A stretch of DNA of 64,000 bases from Poa pratensis (GCA_947311845.1 CAMZMU010000052.1:139825733-139889732), one strand, 5' to 3'. Positions 1 to 12,613 are shown, counted from the first letter of the stretch. Program-made: numbers and translations. Notes: generated by a model not told the origin, from the sequence alone.

Positions 1-521
1 AAGCGCGTTGGCCAGTCTAGGTTTGACCTCCCTTTCCCTGTAGATGTGGATTTCAGTTTTTAGTTGTGTACACTAAGCCTGAGTTTGCATATTTGCAAGT
101 GGGTCAATCAACAGAATTTGTACCAAACAGAGCACGGTCCAGGCTTCCATTCTCTAGATACTCATAAACCAGCAATGGCTTATTGCCCTCAAGGCAGCAA
201 CCATGCAGCTTCACGAGATTACGGTGCTGCACCCGAGATATAGTTTCGATTTCCGTCGCAAATTCCTTTTTACCCTGGTGAGATGTTTCAGACAGCTGCT
301 TCACTGCCACAAATCTACCATCAGTTAACTTCCCCTGCAAAAAGGAAACAACATTTTTAACAAGAAGTTTCAGGTCCACATTGTGAAACATCATTTGCTC
401 TAGATACGCTATGTGGAGAAACTAAAAATACAGAAGTAACACGTATAAACAGGTTTGCCTTCTGATATTTACTTGTGCTAGTAGCTTATTGGAAATTACT
501 TCAGCGAGGAAAACTTTAAAG

Positions 522-1170
522 TAGGGGTGTAAACGAATCGGATCGGATCAGATAATGTTGTTTCCATATCCTTTTCGATATTGTTTTGTCAGATTCGAAG
601 CGGATCGGATAACGACCGGATACGGATCGGGAACGGAGCGGATGTGGACCGGATAAAAATACTAAGTAGCGAATAAATAAATACAAAGAAACAAAATTTT
701 ATCGTGAATTTTTTTTAACAAAAGAATTATCCAAGCACATAACACTACAGAGTGACAAAAATGTTCGTGTGCATGATGCAAGTCATGGTTGGACGACATA
801 GAACGAATACTTCTATATGATTACCGAGTATAAATCACAGTAGGGTAGGATTAGTTATATACGGAGAGAAATAATCGGGTGATTAGTTTAATGTGCTAAT
901 GGATTTGGATATTTATACTAACTAAACAAGCTAATAAATCTGATTATACGAATAGAGTATATCGGATAATCCGCAAAAAATAGCGGATAATCCGCATCCG
1001 TCGGATAATTGCAATACCATATCCTCTACCATATCCGTCGGATATCCGCCTAACGAATATCCTTACCCGCATATGTATCCGTCGGATTTCCATAATTACA
1101 TATCATATCCTTAAAAACGGATACGGGTGCGGATTCGGTGCGGAATTTATCCGTACAGTTTACATCCCTA
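522..1170. mobile_element. non-autonomous hAT element in copy 1 intron
   Basis: A 649-bp insertion lies in the intron between the kinase exons at 124-334 and 1211-1329. It is bounded by an 8-bp target duplication CTTTAAAG (514-521 and 1171-1178). The ends are TAGGGGTGTAAAC and, inverted, TAGGGATGTAAAC. Many CGGAT/CGGATA units crowd the subterminal regions, as is usual for hAT transposase-binding ends. The same intron of copy 2 holds one CTTTAAAG with no insert (about 30311-30318), a natural empty site. No transposase coding is present. Confidence 0.9.
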
Positions 1171-2375
1171 CTTTAAAGAAAATTCAAGACTATGTATGGG
1201 ATGAACATACCTTAAAAACCGACCCATATCCTCCTTGACCAAGAAGGTTATTAGAACTGAAATTATCAGTAGCTGACCTCAGTTCCCCATAGCTGAGGAC
1301 ATTAGGTCTTCCCACAATACAGTAGAGCTCTGCAAGACATCACAAAAATATAACGAGTTTACTTCAAATGCTCCTTTGCCCAGTTAGATTACAGTGTGGT
1401 CCTAGTGTATCACATACCTTCTAGCTCCAACGATAGTTTTCTCCTTTTCTGCCTCCAAACAAAGATTCCAGAAAATGCTAAGAATCCTAAAACTGCAAGA
1501 CCAACTATTGCTCCGACAATCACACCTGTTTTACTACCTTTCTTCTTTGTCGCAGCATTGCGCACTGTAGGGGTGAAATCTGACAGAAAGTTCACTAGTT
1601 AGAAATGGATGTAAACAGAGTCAGTATATTTCAAGTGAGGTTGAATGAAAGGTATGATTATATGTAAACTGGTTGGTGTATTATGGCTTAAATATAAGGC
1701 TATACATGTATTAGGAATTTCACTTCTCTAAAAGTTTTTCACAGAAATCTAAACTCAAACCTAGTATTCCTGAGTAGTTTGTTCAGTATATTTAATTTAC
1801 TAGTTCTCTTGTGAATGTTTAATCAGTGTAATAGTTAATATGGTAGAGCCAATAGAAAAATTGATTATTTTATCCTACTTCTCATTCATTTCAACGAACA
1901 ATATCTGAATCCTTTAGTTTCAGCAAAACTTGACAGGCTATGATGAAAACCTCTATAACAGCTACGAGTACAGGAAGGACTAAATGAAATATGTTTAGTA
2001 TATACCATCATTCTCATATCGAGAAATTTATTTGTTGAACGTTCCAGTTTTACTCTTAGGCTGATCTCAATCACTCAACCCCGCTTGCTTCCTTATCATA
2101 CGCTCATCTCTTCCGATGGGCCATTAGAGAATTAAACTTTTGAATTCTTGGAATTAGAGTGAATCTGACATCTACAGTTTTGTCTTACTTGCATGCATGC
2201 AATGTGAAGCTAATTTGCATGTGGACGTTCCGTAGTTACCCCTAAATAAATAACCGTCGTGCCATTTCATATTGATGCTCTAGTATTTTCGGTTGCTTTA
2301 TTTCAAGACGCATAATATTGCACTCTGCTTAACTTCGATATGTGTTTGTACCATGTTAACCTAGAGAATAAATGG

Positions 2376-2456
2376 TACTGTCTCTGTCCCCAAATATAAG
2401 ACATTTTGGTAGACTAAGACAGCTCACCAAACTGTCTTATATTTGTGGAGAGAGGT
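2376..2456. mobile_element. Stowaway-type MITE remnant
   Basis: A short palindromic segment has the layout of a Stowaway element: a degraded CTCTGTCCCC-type end, then ATATAAGACATTTTGG and its imperfect inverse CAAACTGTCTTATAT. It lies in the intron after exon 18 of copy 1. The same element sits at the same place in copy 2 (31539-31618), so it was there before the duplication. Confidence 0.6.
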
Positions 2457-5066
2457 CGTTAGTAAAAAAACCATTGTTTCAAGTTAAGGGATGTACTTGG
2501 TGTTGCACTCAAAGCTGAGATCACGGGCCCGTAGAAGCCTTGAATAGGGATGCAACAGGTGCCCTTGCCAGCCCAGAAGAGATGAATCTCAAGAAAGTTC
2601 TTAGTGACAGGAACAATGTACTGCTTCTTTACAGCTGTGTAAGATTTCCCGCCTGCGGCCTTCCTTATGTCAAAGTTCTGTTCCTTACGCACACCCTATA
2701 CAAATAAGAAGAAACATATGATTGGCTTATAATCTAAGAGTAATGTTTGTCACTTAACAACGGGAACCTACCTGGACATATATATCGAAAACCCTTCTAC
2801 CTCCACTCTTCCAAGACCGAGTGTCTGGGAAGCTGAACTCTGCAAAGTGAAGTGTAACTGTATAGTTTCCATTCTCTAGTCCAATACCAAAGTATCTTAA
2901 GGATGATGGAGACATCCTTGCACTCCGGAACAGTTCTGTATCAAGTGTATTCACGAACTGATTTGAACTGTAGATTGTATAACTTCCATTAGTTGCATCC
3001 ATGAAACTTCCAACATTGCTAACACCCCATGTTGGTGCTCCTGTAACATAAATTGACGCAGCTCCAAGACTGGCACCATCAGGTTCATACACAGAATTAT
3101 CTGAGCTTGATACGGATTGTGTACTGCCACAGTCCACAGCGAAGGAAGAAGCTGCAAGCATGTTAAATTATTTAAGACTGGTATTAGTTTAGTAAAACTG
3201 CAGTTGTCGGTCTATAGTTCCTCGAGTAGGCACATGCTTCTATTTTCAAAATGCAGAAGTCTCACACTGTGGAGAACCAAGAAAACATGGTGTATTCCGC
3301 TGAAGGCACCCCCACCCCGTAGGTAATAGGCTGCAAATGTAACAAAGTGAAATTTTGAACCCAAAATACAAGCTGAGGGAACCTACTTATCAACTTGAAG
3401 GTCTTGGGGAGATACTGAAATGTTGACGAACCTGTTGCTGGAACCATCTGCCACGAAATTGTTTGACACCAGATTCCTAAATAGGATGAACAGCAGGCAA
3501 AAATTAGAATGCAATGTTCATACTTTATAGCATATTTAGAACTTATATGCTATAGCTTAGCTACTAAAACTTAAGTTACTCCTAAATAATGGCTCACTTT
3601 TGTGCTAGGCTGTAATACTAATATCTCACTTCACAAAGAATAAGAGCCATAGGCATTATAACTTTTTTATAAATACTTACTAGGTGCATCAAAACAACGT
3701 TTCAGATTTAGCAAATAGGAATCTAGCTTATCTTAAGTGTTATGCTTGCGTATAAGCCTAATAAGTCAGCGCAGGAGCCTAATTTAGACCATACAAGCCC
3801 TTAGCTGGGCTGGATTTGGTTCAGACTGTAACGGGAATTTTAGAACTTGGAACTTACAGTTGTGAATTTCTAGCCCAAGAAGGAACGCTTCCAGAGAGCT
3901 GGTTGTAAGAAAAATCTCTTCAAAATAATAGAATGAGAGCACCATTAGAAATTGCATCAGCACCCCACTAATTTTATTGTCTAAGTAAAACTGAACCACA
4001 TTACATACAAATTATTAAGTGATGATCCTTTTGAGCTTGGAAGGCTTCCTGAAAGGCTATTATTCCCAAGAAATCTAGTCAAAACAAAATTCATAAAGAT
4101 TAGCAAGAAGAATGATTAAATCTTCCTTTGTACAAATACACCTGCAAGTTAAGAGAGTCCATACAAGAAGCCGAGTGAGTTCAGATTCAACAAGGTTTGT
4201 GGTACTTGTCCTGTGATGTTATTGAAACTCAAATCCCTATAATAATGAAAAGGCGAGAAGGAAAAGATGTCATCAGCCAGTGTATAATCCATGGTAATGC
4301 ATTTAAGTATCTTGCATGAAGGGCATCATTGTCGCAACAAAATTCTTACAGTAATTTTAAATTCGTGAACTTTGAAAAGTCTATTGCTAAGAGCTTATCA
4401 GATATCCTGCAGTTCCTTAAAACCCTGCATATGACATGTTTTAGGGTTGAACTTGGAGATTTATAACTGAAGTTTGAGCCATTAACTGAATGAAAGGTCA
4501 TGCATACAGGGTGCTCAAAGATGTCAGATTACTGAGGAATGCCAGTGAAGAAGAGCTTCCATTCAATATATCACCAATTCGTCTGCACCAAAGAAGTAAA
4601 TTATTAGTTTTCCCTGCTGAAACTTTACATTTAAGAAGCACATTTAGCTATTATCACTGGAAATAGGCACTTACAAGCTTGTCAATTGGTCAAGGTTGGA
4701 AAGACTAGATGGAATTGGACCTTCAAAAGAATTGCCTTGAAACCTCCTGCAATCCCATAGTTCTAGTTAGTCATACATTATTTTCTGACAAATGCAGCAA
4801 CCTAGTTGTGAACGGACATGTTTCTCTATTCCTTGGAAGAAAAACAAAGTGAATTCAATGCTTATTGATACTACCACCTGAACTATCTGAAACTAGCAAC
4901 CAACTAATGGATAATCGGCAAAGCAAGATCCAATGTTAATCGAGCACTCATCTGATGTCTGAAGCCTTAAATGGACTATTTCTTAAGAGGCCACAGATGG
5001 AGATTTAGCACGTTCAGGAAAGGTTCTGTAACTACAAATGCTATCTCTGACACTAAGACAATTAGG

Positions 5067-5200
5067 TTTTTTGTGCTTTGCATTTTTTCGTTTTACTTCT
5101 TTTTAAGCTTTTCTTAGTCTCTCTTGAGACTCTCTTGTAAAGAAATGCTTTCTATCTAATCGAATGGAAGAATGCCGGCCTTAAAGACCCAAGAAAAAAC
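5067..5200. other. insertion in copy 1 intron relative to copy 2
   Basis: About 135 bp of T-rich sequence followed by a CT-rich stretch is present in this intron and absent from the matching intron of copy 2 near 34220. It ends close to GCCGGCCTTAAAG. It could be a fragment of a non-LTR retroelement tail, but I see no clean target duplication. Confidence 0.3.
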
Positions 5201-6990
5201 TATTTAAAATCAATCTCACACTTCCACAGTTTTATTTTTACACAAACTAAAGCTCAACTTGTAGATAACAACAACAAAATGCACGAATATTCTTCCAAAC
5301 TTCCGTGCAGTAAGTATTCTTTGAAATAGTGTACACAACATGGAGTATCTTCACGTTTTGAGAATTGGTATGACTGAGAACAGAGTGATCTTACAGCTCT
5401 GCTAATTTACTCCAGCTTCCAATATAATCTGGTATTTGCCCAGTAAAATCATTATCTGATGCCCACCTAAACAAAGAGAAGAGCTACATAAGATTGAATG
5501 GCGTGAAATATTACAGTATATCAACAAAAAATCAACTATAGGCATACAATTTATTCATTTCCGTAAGCTTGGAAAGTGATGATGGCAGTGGACCACTAAG
5601 GCCAGCACTGTCAATGTATCTGTAATTGAGAAATACAGAGACAATACAGATTAGACAAGGAGCTGACTAATCCACGCGAAAAGACAACATGCTTGGCAGA
5701 AGAAAAATAGAGTCCCGAGAATTCAATAAATATGTACAGTTGCTGAAGGTTTGCCAGGTTTCCCAGTTCGGAAGGAAGCGAGCCACTAAAATTGTTTCCC
5801 ATAATGCTCCTAAAATACACCAAAAATTTCAGGTTAGACAAGCAACATTTATATTCCAAAAAGCATGAAGGGCTATCATCATAGTTATCCTTCAAACCGA
5901 ATTTGACTCTAAAGTTGTATGCTAAAATACAGTCATAAATTTATGAAAATATATTTCTTACAACGATAGAAGTTTGGAAAGGTTCCCGAGCTCCGGTGGT
6001 ACAGGTCCGGATAATGCATTGGAACCGAAAGTCCTTATATGTTGAAGAGAGAAAATGTGAGATTATATGCCAAGAAATAAAATTATTCACTTGATGCAAT
6101 AATGTTTTGAGTTGTGAATCTCACAGGTATTGTAGATTACTCAACTGCCCAATGAACGATGGCAAAGGCCCTGTTAGGTGATTTCGTGACAAAATCCTGA
6201 AACAAAATTTAATTTTGTGAGAAAATGGAATGTTATATGGAACGTCTTTATCTATTGAGCATAACAGAGTATCATAGCCACTATAAGTGGGTAGTCGATA
6301 TTGTTGACGGTTTTACTAAATGAAATCGCCACAAATAAGCAATCATATTCTAGTTTCCTCAAACCAAAACAAACTTCTCCATGTTACAAATATAGACTAT
6401 TAATTCCACATGTGCAAGTTGAGATTCATACAGGTTGGTCAATTCTGTGAGGTTCCGGAGCTCTTCCGAATGGGACCAACCGCGTCCATTTCGTATATTT
6501 TCCTGCATCGCAAGCATCTCATCAGCTAACGCCCTATCGATCAACCGATTGTTGGCATTGATGCAAGGAACGGAGCTGCCGCTGGATCTGGCATTCCATC
6601 GAACAGTCTTGGGGCCTAGGAGGAGCACTTAGAGCTTGGTGATGCGGCAGACGGATGTGTTGCCAGTGCTGGCTGTGCAAACTTCGCACTTGATGTTGGC
6701 CCTGTAGATGTCATTGGTGTCGATGTCGGTGTTGTCCGTGGCGGTGCCAGTGCAGGGGTTGCCGCTGATATTCCATGTCGGGTCCGCCTTCTGGCCGAGT
6801 TTAGCAAACACCGCGTTCAGCGCCGCTGCTGTGAGACAAGCAAGAAAAACGGTTTAAACAACTAGCCAGGTTGCTGCTCAGCCGTCGATGGTGATCTGAC
6901 GGCCGAGAGAGAGCATCTAGACTACAAAAAAAAGATGGTGACACAAACAAAAAAGAGGGTTAAAAAAGGATTGAGCACAGGATAAACACA

Positions 6991-7378
6991 AATGGAACCC
7001 GGGCTACAGGGAGCCCTTTATTTTCAAATCTAAAACCACATTTTGAAGTTATAAAAAATTTCTGAAAAAATACTGCAAATAAAAAATGTTGTATTCTATC
7101 AACGTGCAAACTATCGAGTAAAAATAGTTCACGTTTTGAGCCACAGAAAATGATTTTTTTGACATATTTGGAAGAATTCAAATTTTGCACTGTTCACTAG
7201 TTTCAAATTTTAGATTTATCATTTTTGCGCTGCCTAAAATACGAGGTATTATTTTCTGAGATTTTACACTTCGGTAGTATACACCATTGTCTACATGCAG
7301 AAAGTTCTTCAGAAATTTTTACAACTTCAAATTGTGGTTTTTTTTTTAAGAAAAGGCTCACTGTAGCCCGGTTCCATT
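6991..7378. mobile_element. inverted-repeat element in copy 1 intron 1
   Basis: The ends are long imperfect inverted repeats of about 55 bp. The left end runs from AATGGAACCCGGGCTACAGG and the right end is its inverse, GTAGCCCGGTTCCATT; both continue inward into AACCACA-TTTGAAG. No coding and no clear target duplication are seen. The matching part of copy 2 intron 1 lacks it. A Mutator-like MITE is possible. Confidence 0.55.
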
Positions 7379-7845
7379 AGTCCACTCTCATTGAGCACAT
7401 AGTTATAAAGTGATTTCCAAATGTTTTTTCTACGCTGTTGAATGCATTGAGCACATAGTTGTATTACAAACTGGACACGATTTTTATGTTTTGCTACGGC
7501 CAAACTGGATATTTTTTCATACGTCGTTGCCTTTTGCCACACGAGTTTGTCATCAATTTTTTCGCTACAATTCATAACGAAAGAACATTACTAAAATGAT
7601 GTTGCGCGCGTTGCCAAAAATGTTGGGTCGACCAGACGCCCCCGAAACACGGATCGGATAGCTAGGGAACGAGGCGTGGAAAGAGAAGGATATAATTTTA
7701 TCGAGGAAAGGGGGAGAGAGTGTTTCCCGGCGTTGTTAGCCATACGATCAAACATATGAAAAGAAAGACGAATCATTGGATCATTCTACGACTCGAGCAG
7801 CGGAGCCAGCTGATGATGATTCAGAACGAATGACGTGGGGTAACC

Positions 7846-7894
7846 TCTGTATCTAAATATAAATCTTTTGGTAGCTAGATACGGAGGGAATAGT
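7846..7894. mobile_element. collapsed Stowaway-type MITE remnant
   Basis: A 49-bp stretch keeps both ends of a Stowaway-like element, CCTCTGTATCTAAATATA and TAGATACGGAGGGA, with almost no interior. It lies just inside intron 1 of copy 1, next to the exon 1 donor. Confidence 0.45.
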
Positions 7895-8455
7895 ACTTAA
7901 GTTAGCATGCATGCTTACCGTCGGCCGGATGGGTTGTCGTCGTCTGTTGAGCATGCGCAACCGCCGCAAGAAGCATCAGCAAGAGCACCGCGCCATGGAG
8001 GAACATGCGCTCGCGACCTCATCTTCCTCCCTCCCACACTTTACGCACTTTGCCTGTGTGTTTGCTCCAGCTCAGCTTAGCTCTCGTCCCTTCGGACTTC
8101 CGGAAGATATGTAGAGAGATGTGGTGAGTGGTGAGCGATGATAGAGCCTGGACAATAAATCTAGCTCAGAACGTAAACGATGAGGATAAATCGATACGTC
8201 GTATATGCATGCATGTAGCTAGCTAGGTAATAAGGTACAGCGAACCGTGCAAGGTTATTACGACCGAGAAGCAGCTCGGTCGTCTAGCCCCATGCATGTG
8301 CGCAGGTGGATCGACAATTACGTAGATTATTTTTGCTTCCGTCGACGTTTGATTGGAGTAGCTAGGAGGACCGAAGCACCACCTCACACGCCATGCGGCC
8401 AGATGCAAACAAGAGTGGAAGAACCGAACGGCAGAATGAGAAAGACAGAAAATCC

Positions 8456-9762
8456 TTTTCTACTGGCCTCTCTTATCCGGCATGTTGCCCTGCTGTGTGA
8501 CCGCAGTTTTCAACATCTCAATTGCCCTGCGTGCTTCTTCTCTCTCTGGCGATTGATCAAATGGCATGCGGCATAATGCTAACGTTGCTGCGTACACGTT
8601 ATCAGCCGGATTTGAGTAGTGACCACGGGGCGTGTGGAACCGATCGGCTGGTGGTGGCATACCACCCGCAGCCGTTGTGTTCTGATTTTGCTGAACTCCT
8701 GCTCGAGTGTTGGGCGGCACCCCGTTTCCTCCTTGATCTGCTCTAACCATGATTCCATGCCCGATTCCCACCGGTGCCGGCTCAGGCCGAGTGATATTGG
8801 GAGCTCCGTTTGGCGATGCAAAGTTCAATCTTGTTGGATCTAAGGTTATGCCTGGCATCACCCGGGTCTGGTGCCTCCTCTGATGTACTGCTGTAAGATC
8901 TTCATGGCGATTCTGTATTGCTAACCTTTCTCGCTCCACACGGGCTCGATCCCGCTCCATCTCTTGTTGCTCATTAAACATACGTTGCTGCTCTGCCAAT
9001 AAAGCCTTTTGTTAATTCTCCAGCGTGATTCGTAACGTATCCAATTGTTGCACCCGGGTCGCTGCGTTATCTGGTGTGATTGGGGTGGTAACTATTGTAG
9101 CGTCAAAGTCCAAGGGACTCAAAACTGGTGGAATTTCCATCAAAACCGGCTGTTCCGAGCAATCACCCGGCTGAAAAGTCGAGTGACGCTGAACTCTTTC
9201 TCTGGCCTCTCTTGCCGCGCGCGTGGCATCATCCTCGCTTACTGAAGCTTCTGTCCCATCATTGTGGTTCCTCAGGGTGTACACCGCAGCACGCTTCCTG
9301 GTCCTTGGCTCCGACTCATAATCTTCCTCATCAGCCTCGTACCCAAATCTCTCGTCAAACAACGGTAAGATTGACTCTGTATCTGTATCCAAATCTTCCT
9401 TGTGTCGGTACTCCGGCTCGCAAGCCTGGATGTCCAACTGATATATGAAACCTCCTGTTCCGACTGACTCTTCTCCATCAGATCGGACGATGGTGGCTGC
9501 CCCTGAAACGGAGTCGCACATAACCTCGTCATCAATTTGTTGAGTTGCGTTAACCATACCTACGAAGACGTTGATCCGGCCGAACGGGATCACCCGGCCG
9601 GTCTCCAGCAGATCTGCTTCTTCTTTCTAGCTGGAATCGTCGACGATGCGCTTTCCGTGCTGATCCATCTTGACCTCGCCGATCGCGAGGTTTTCCATCC
9701 CTCGCAGAGCTTCTCCCATGATGAAGACAGCTTTGGTCGTAGGCCCCACGGTGGGCGCCAAC
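8456..9762 (-). pseudogene. 5' internal region and broken gag-like ORF of a truncated Gypsy LTR element
   Basis: Reading on the minus strand away from the LTR at 9763-10362, a leader with a primer-binding-like stretch (TGGCGCCCACCGTGGGG, about 9743-9760) is followed by an open frame from 9593. The frame is broken by one TAA at 9012-9014 and continues in the same frame to 8460. The product is acidic and then rich in Arg, Glu and Gln (MFNEQQEMERDRARVERER), followed by a Pro/Gly-rich part with TPRGHY. This composition is typical of the N-terminal gag region of grass Gypsy elements. The element stops at about 8455, exactly where sequence matching the copy 2 upstream flank ends, so it was truncated at or after insertion. 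No protease or polymerase is present. Confidence 0.65.
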
Positions 9763-10362
9763 TGTCGTGGGGTTATCACGGCAGATGTTACCATGCATAG
9801 GGTAACTTGATGTTTGGGGCAAGGCGCCTTGATCCTGCAGAAGATTGTCACGCTCGTTGATGAAAAAGGGTTTACCCAGGTTCAGCCTCTCCATTGGAGA
9901 TAAAGACCTACTTCCTGCTTCTATGTTATTGATCTTGAGGTCTCGATAACTCGGCTACGACAACAGAGCCGGGTTACGAGATTGATTACAAGGGTTTCGC
10001 TTGATAGCTTGGGACTAAGGACTTAAGACTTGAGAGTTTAGACTTGTCTATCTATGTTCTGGGAGCCTGCTTATATAGATGCCGGGTCTCCCGAACGTAC
10101 AGGTAAAGACCGAGTCACATACGAGCTCGGAGTCCTACTCTAGGTTTTTCTCGACCTTCCGTAGCCTCCAAGTCACCCGGTTCCTTCCTTCACTTGGACT
10201 CCAGTTCTTCTAGGTCCTTCCTTCTAGGGACGAGTCATGTTTAGGCATATTGGCCCAACTATAACCCGGCCCATATCTGGTACGCGTCACCCGGACTAAG
10301 CCTTGGGCCGTCCGACTGATTCTTCCTTGGTCATGAGTATACCGGGTTATTATCCCCCAACA
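9763..10362 (-). repeat. Gypsy-type LTR (single LTR of truncated element)
   Basis: A 600-bp segment begins TGTCGTGGGG and ends CCCCCAACA on the plus strand, giving the TG...CA ends of an LTR. Read on the minus strand it starts TGTTGGGGGATAATAACCC and runs into the primer-binding-like site at 9760-9743. No partner LTR is in the window. Confidence 0.7.
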
Positions 10363-10837
10363 ATTATGGAGAGAAACATCATAGTCCATCATGTGAGGAG
10401 GAAACCACAAGAGGAGAGTTTGACCTCTCTTATAAAAGACAAAACGGTAAAACCTCCAATATCAAAAACGCAACAAGATATTCATGAAATCCGTTTTTTA
10501 TCAACTAGAGCTTGGTATATAGATGAACACAAGCTCTAAATTCTCAAATGCATAAAAGCCAAATAAAAACCAAGAAAGATGATATGCTAAGTGTGCAAAG
10601 GTTTGAGCTCTCTCCAACTGATACGCTAAAACTCAATCGAGAGCCCCTCTTGATAGTACGGTATCTATCCTATAACCCGGTCTCCCAACTGGAACCACGA
10701 GACCGGTAAAATAGAAACTCTATCATACATTTGCCTTGCGCATTCCACTTGAGCTAGATGATGACGATCTTGATCTCTTCAAGTGAACCACCTTTCTTGA
10801 TTGCGCTTTGCTTGGTGAAGACTCACATAATGCTCCC
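10363..10837. other. old repetitive DNA, left part of the host of element A
   Basis: No gene is seen. The sequence is AT-rich and continues, after removal of element A and one target copy, into 18276-18815. Element A therefore landed inside an older repeat, which I cannot classify. Confidence 0.45.
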
Positions 10838-12584
10838 TGATGCATGTAAAATGCATACATAAACTTTGCACTATATCACTCATATTCCAATCATATTTGC
10901 ATCATATAAGAGTTATATCACTGTTATATAATGATTTTTGGGAATAAAATATTTATTTCCTATTTTTATGGAATTAACCCTGCGCAGGCAGAAAACCCTA
11001 TTTTTCCTTTTAAGTTTCAGGGACCCAAACGACGTCCAAATAACTTGGAAAAATACAGGCGTCAATATTTTGGAAGGAGGAAGACTTGAGAGCGAAGAAA
11101 GCAAGCAAACGGAGGCCGGAAGCCCAAAAGAGGGGGGCCCACGCGGCCTCTGTACCTGGCCACGTGGGGCCCACCCTTTTGGCCCTCAAGGCTCCGCTGC
11201 CGTCGATCTTTTCTCCACCGATTTCGTCTTGACCTAAAAACGCCTATAAAAGTTTCACGGTGTTCTCGAAAACAAGCGCCGCCACACGATAGAAACACGA
11301 AAACAGAGATCTGGAGCTGCAGATTGGAGGGGGAAAACTCCGGCGGGGCGCTGCCGGCGTGGTCTCCATCTTCTCCATCGACATCTCCACCGTCTCCATG
11401 ATGAAGAGGGAGTAGTCCACCTCTGGACTATGGGTTTGTGGAAGTAACTTATGTATCTCTCCTCTCTTTGAGCTTCACTAATTAGTACCGTATGAGCTGC
11501 TGAGCATGATTACGGTCATCGTTGTAATTCCTATGTGGTGGATCTTTTTGTGAGTTAATATATGTTTGAGATTGCAATGTTTGTTTCAGTTATGAATATA
11601 GATGCATATTATGTACCCCGTTCTTGTCTATTTGTTACGATCAAGCATGTTTATAAGAGCGTGTGTAGGGTGATGTGTGCATTAGTTGGAGTAACGGGGG
11701 TGGTGAGTGCGGTAAGTTGACCACTGTAATATCGCGATCCACTTGGGTGTTTTACCTTACTTTGTTACCTCACTAGGGATAAAAAAAATACCATGCTACA
11801 AGGGTTGTGGGTGACTTGCCACTTCTCCGTGACTAGATCTAGCATGTTCTTATTTTAACTTCATGTCATGATACTTAAGCCTATACTCTGAGTTACTTAA
11901 TTACTAAGGTGTATGATTTAGTTCGCATCTTGGTGGAGTATAAGTGAGATTAATAATCAAAAGATCTCTATGTTAGGACGTGATGTCCATATAATTAGTA
12001 ACTTGATATCAAACCCTGTGTTGCAATCTCATATGTCAACTCTATGTGTCCATTTCTGCCACTTTATTAAAGAGAGAGTGCATTTGTGAATCATAAACCC
12101 CGGTCCATTTTAATCATAAGAAACACCTTTTCAACAACTTTTACCACTTTTCCATTTTCGGCCATTATTAAATCCGAAAATACAAAAACACTTTTACATC
12201 TTGCATTCATCATAAAAACCCAAAAATATCATTCATCATTGTTATCATCATCCTTGCCCATTTATTCACCACCATTGCATATTTATTTGTTGTTTACATT
12301 GCATAATTATCTTGATATCATTCTTACACCTTGTGCTTGACAACCACAGGTGTGGTTGAGGACCAAAACATTTAACTCTGTTTTATAGGTGACCAAAAAG
12401 AAGGATAAGGAGATAAAATTTTCACTACTGATTCCTCGAGAGTTCGATATTAAACTCTCGAGTCACCCTCGTGGAGAAAACACGTCTTCCACTTACTACA
12501 TACTCTGCACTTGGAGGCTCAACCTAACCCCATATAATTTATCTTGCAGGTAGCTACTGTAGGCTATCAGTTCTACGGGTATCA
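10838..12584 (+). repeat. 5' LTR of element A
   Basis: It is 1747 bp, starts TGATGCATG and ends GGGTATCA, and matches 16530-18270 along its whole length. It holds a TATA-like CCTATAAAAG near 11242 that probably starts the element transcript. Confidence 0.88.
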
Positions 12585-12595
12585 AGACTGTTTTC

Positions 12596-12613
12596 TGGCG
12601 CCGTTGCCGGGGA
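12596..12613 (+). promoter_or_regulatory. primer-binding site of element A (tRNA-Asp)
   Basis: TGGCGCCGTTGCCGGGGA lies 11 bp after the 5' LTR. It is complementary to the 3' end of plant tRNA-Asp with its CCA tail. Confidence 0.85.

Larger units (their letters stand above)
1..8006 (-). pseudogene. LRR-malectin receptor-like kinase, copy 1 (disrupted; 3' end outside window)
   Basis: This is a close paralogue of copy 2 and keeps its exon order. Exons, 5' to 3': 7919-8006, 6633-6828, 6432-6502, 6125-6196, 5962-6033, 5738-5809, 5548-5619, 5395-5466, 4675-4746, 4508-4582, 4350-4424, 4165-4236, 4009-4074, 3858-3917, 3432-3476, 3266-3330, 2772-3151, 2497-2695, 1418-1579, 1211-1329, 124-334 and 1-37 (partial, start of the kinase exon with the HRD motif). 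Two lesions stand out. The donor after exon 2 is CT at 6631-6632 instead of GT, so read-through meets TAA at once and would leave a 95-residue secreted stub. Exon 3 is 71 bp where copy 2 has 72; the missing base near 6468 puts a TGA at 6439-6441. All other splice sites and frames I checked are intact, including the malectin, membrane and N-lobe kinase exons, so decay looks recent. I chose ATG 8006; an upstream ATG is out of frame because of a 4-nt insertion. Use of a cryptic donor cannot be excluded. Confidence 0.85.

Noticed and set aside
8460..9593. Possible host gene coding an Arg/Glu/Gln-rich protein
   Set aside because: It sits directly behind an LTR and primer-like site, is broken by a stop, and has the composition of Gypsy gag.
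9743..9762. tRNA-Asp primer site for the truncated Gypsy element
   Set aside because: TGGCGCCCACCG shares only the first eight bases with the tRNA-Asp site of elements A and B; the tRNA cannot be named with confidence.
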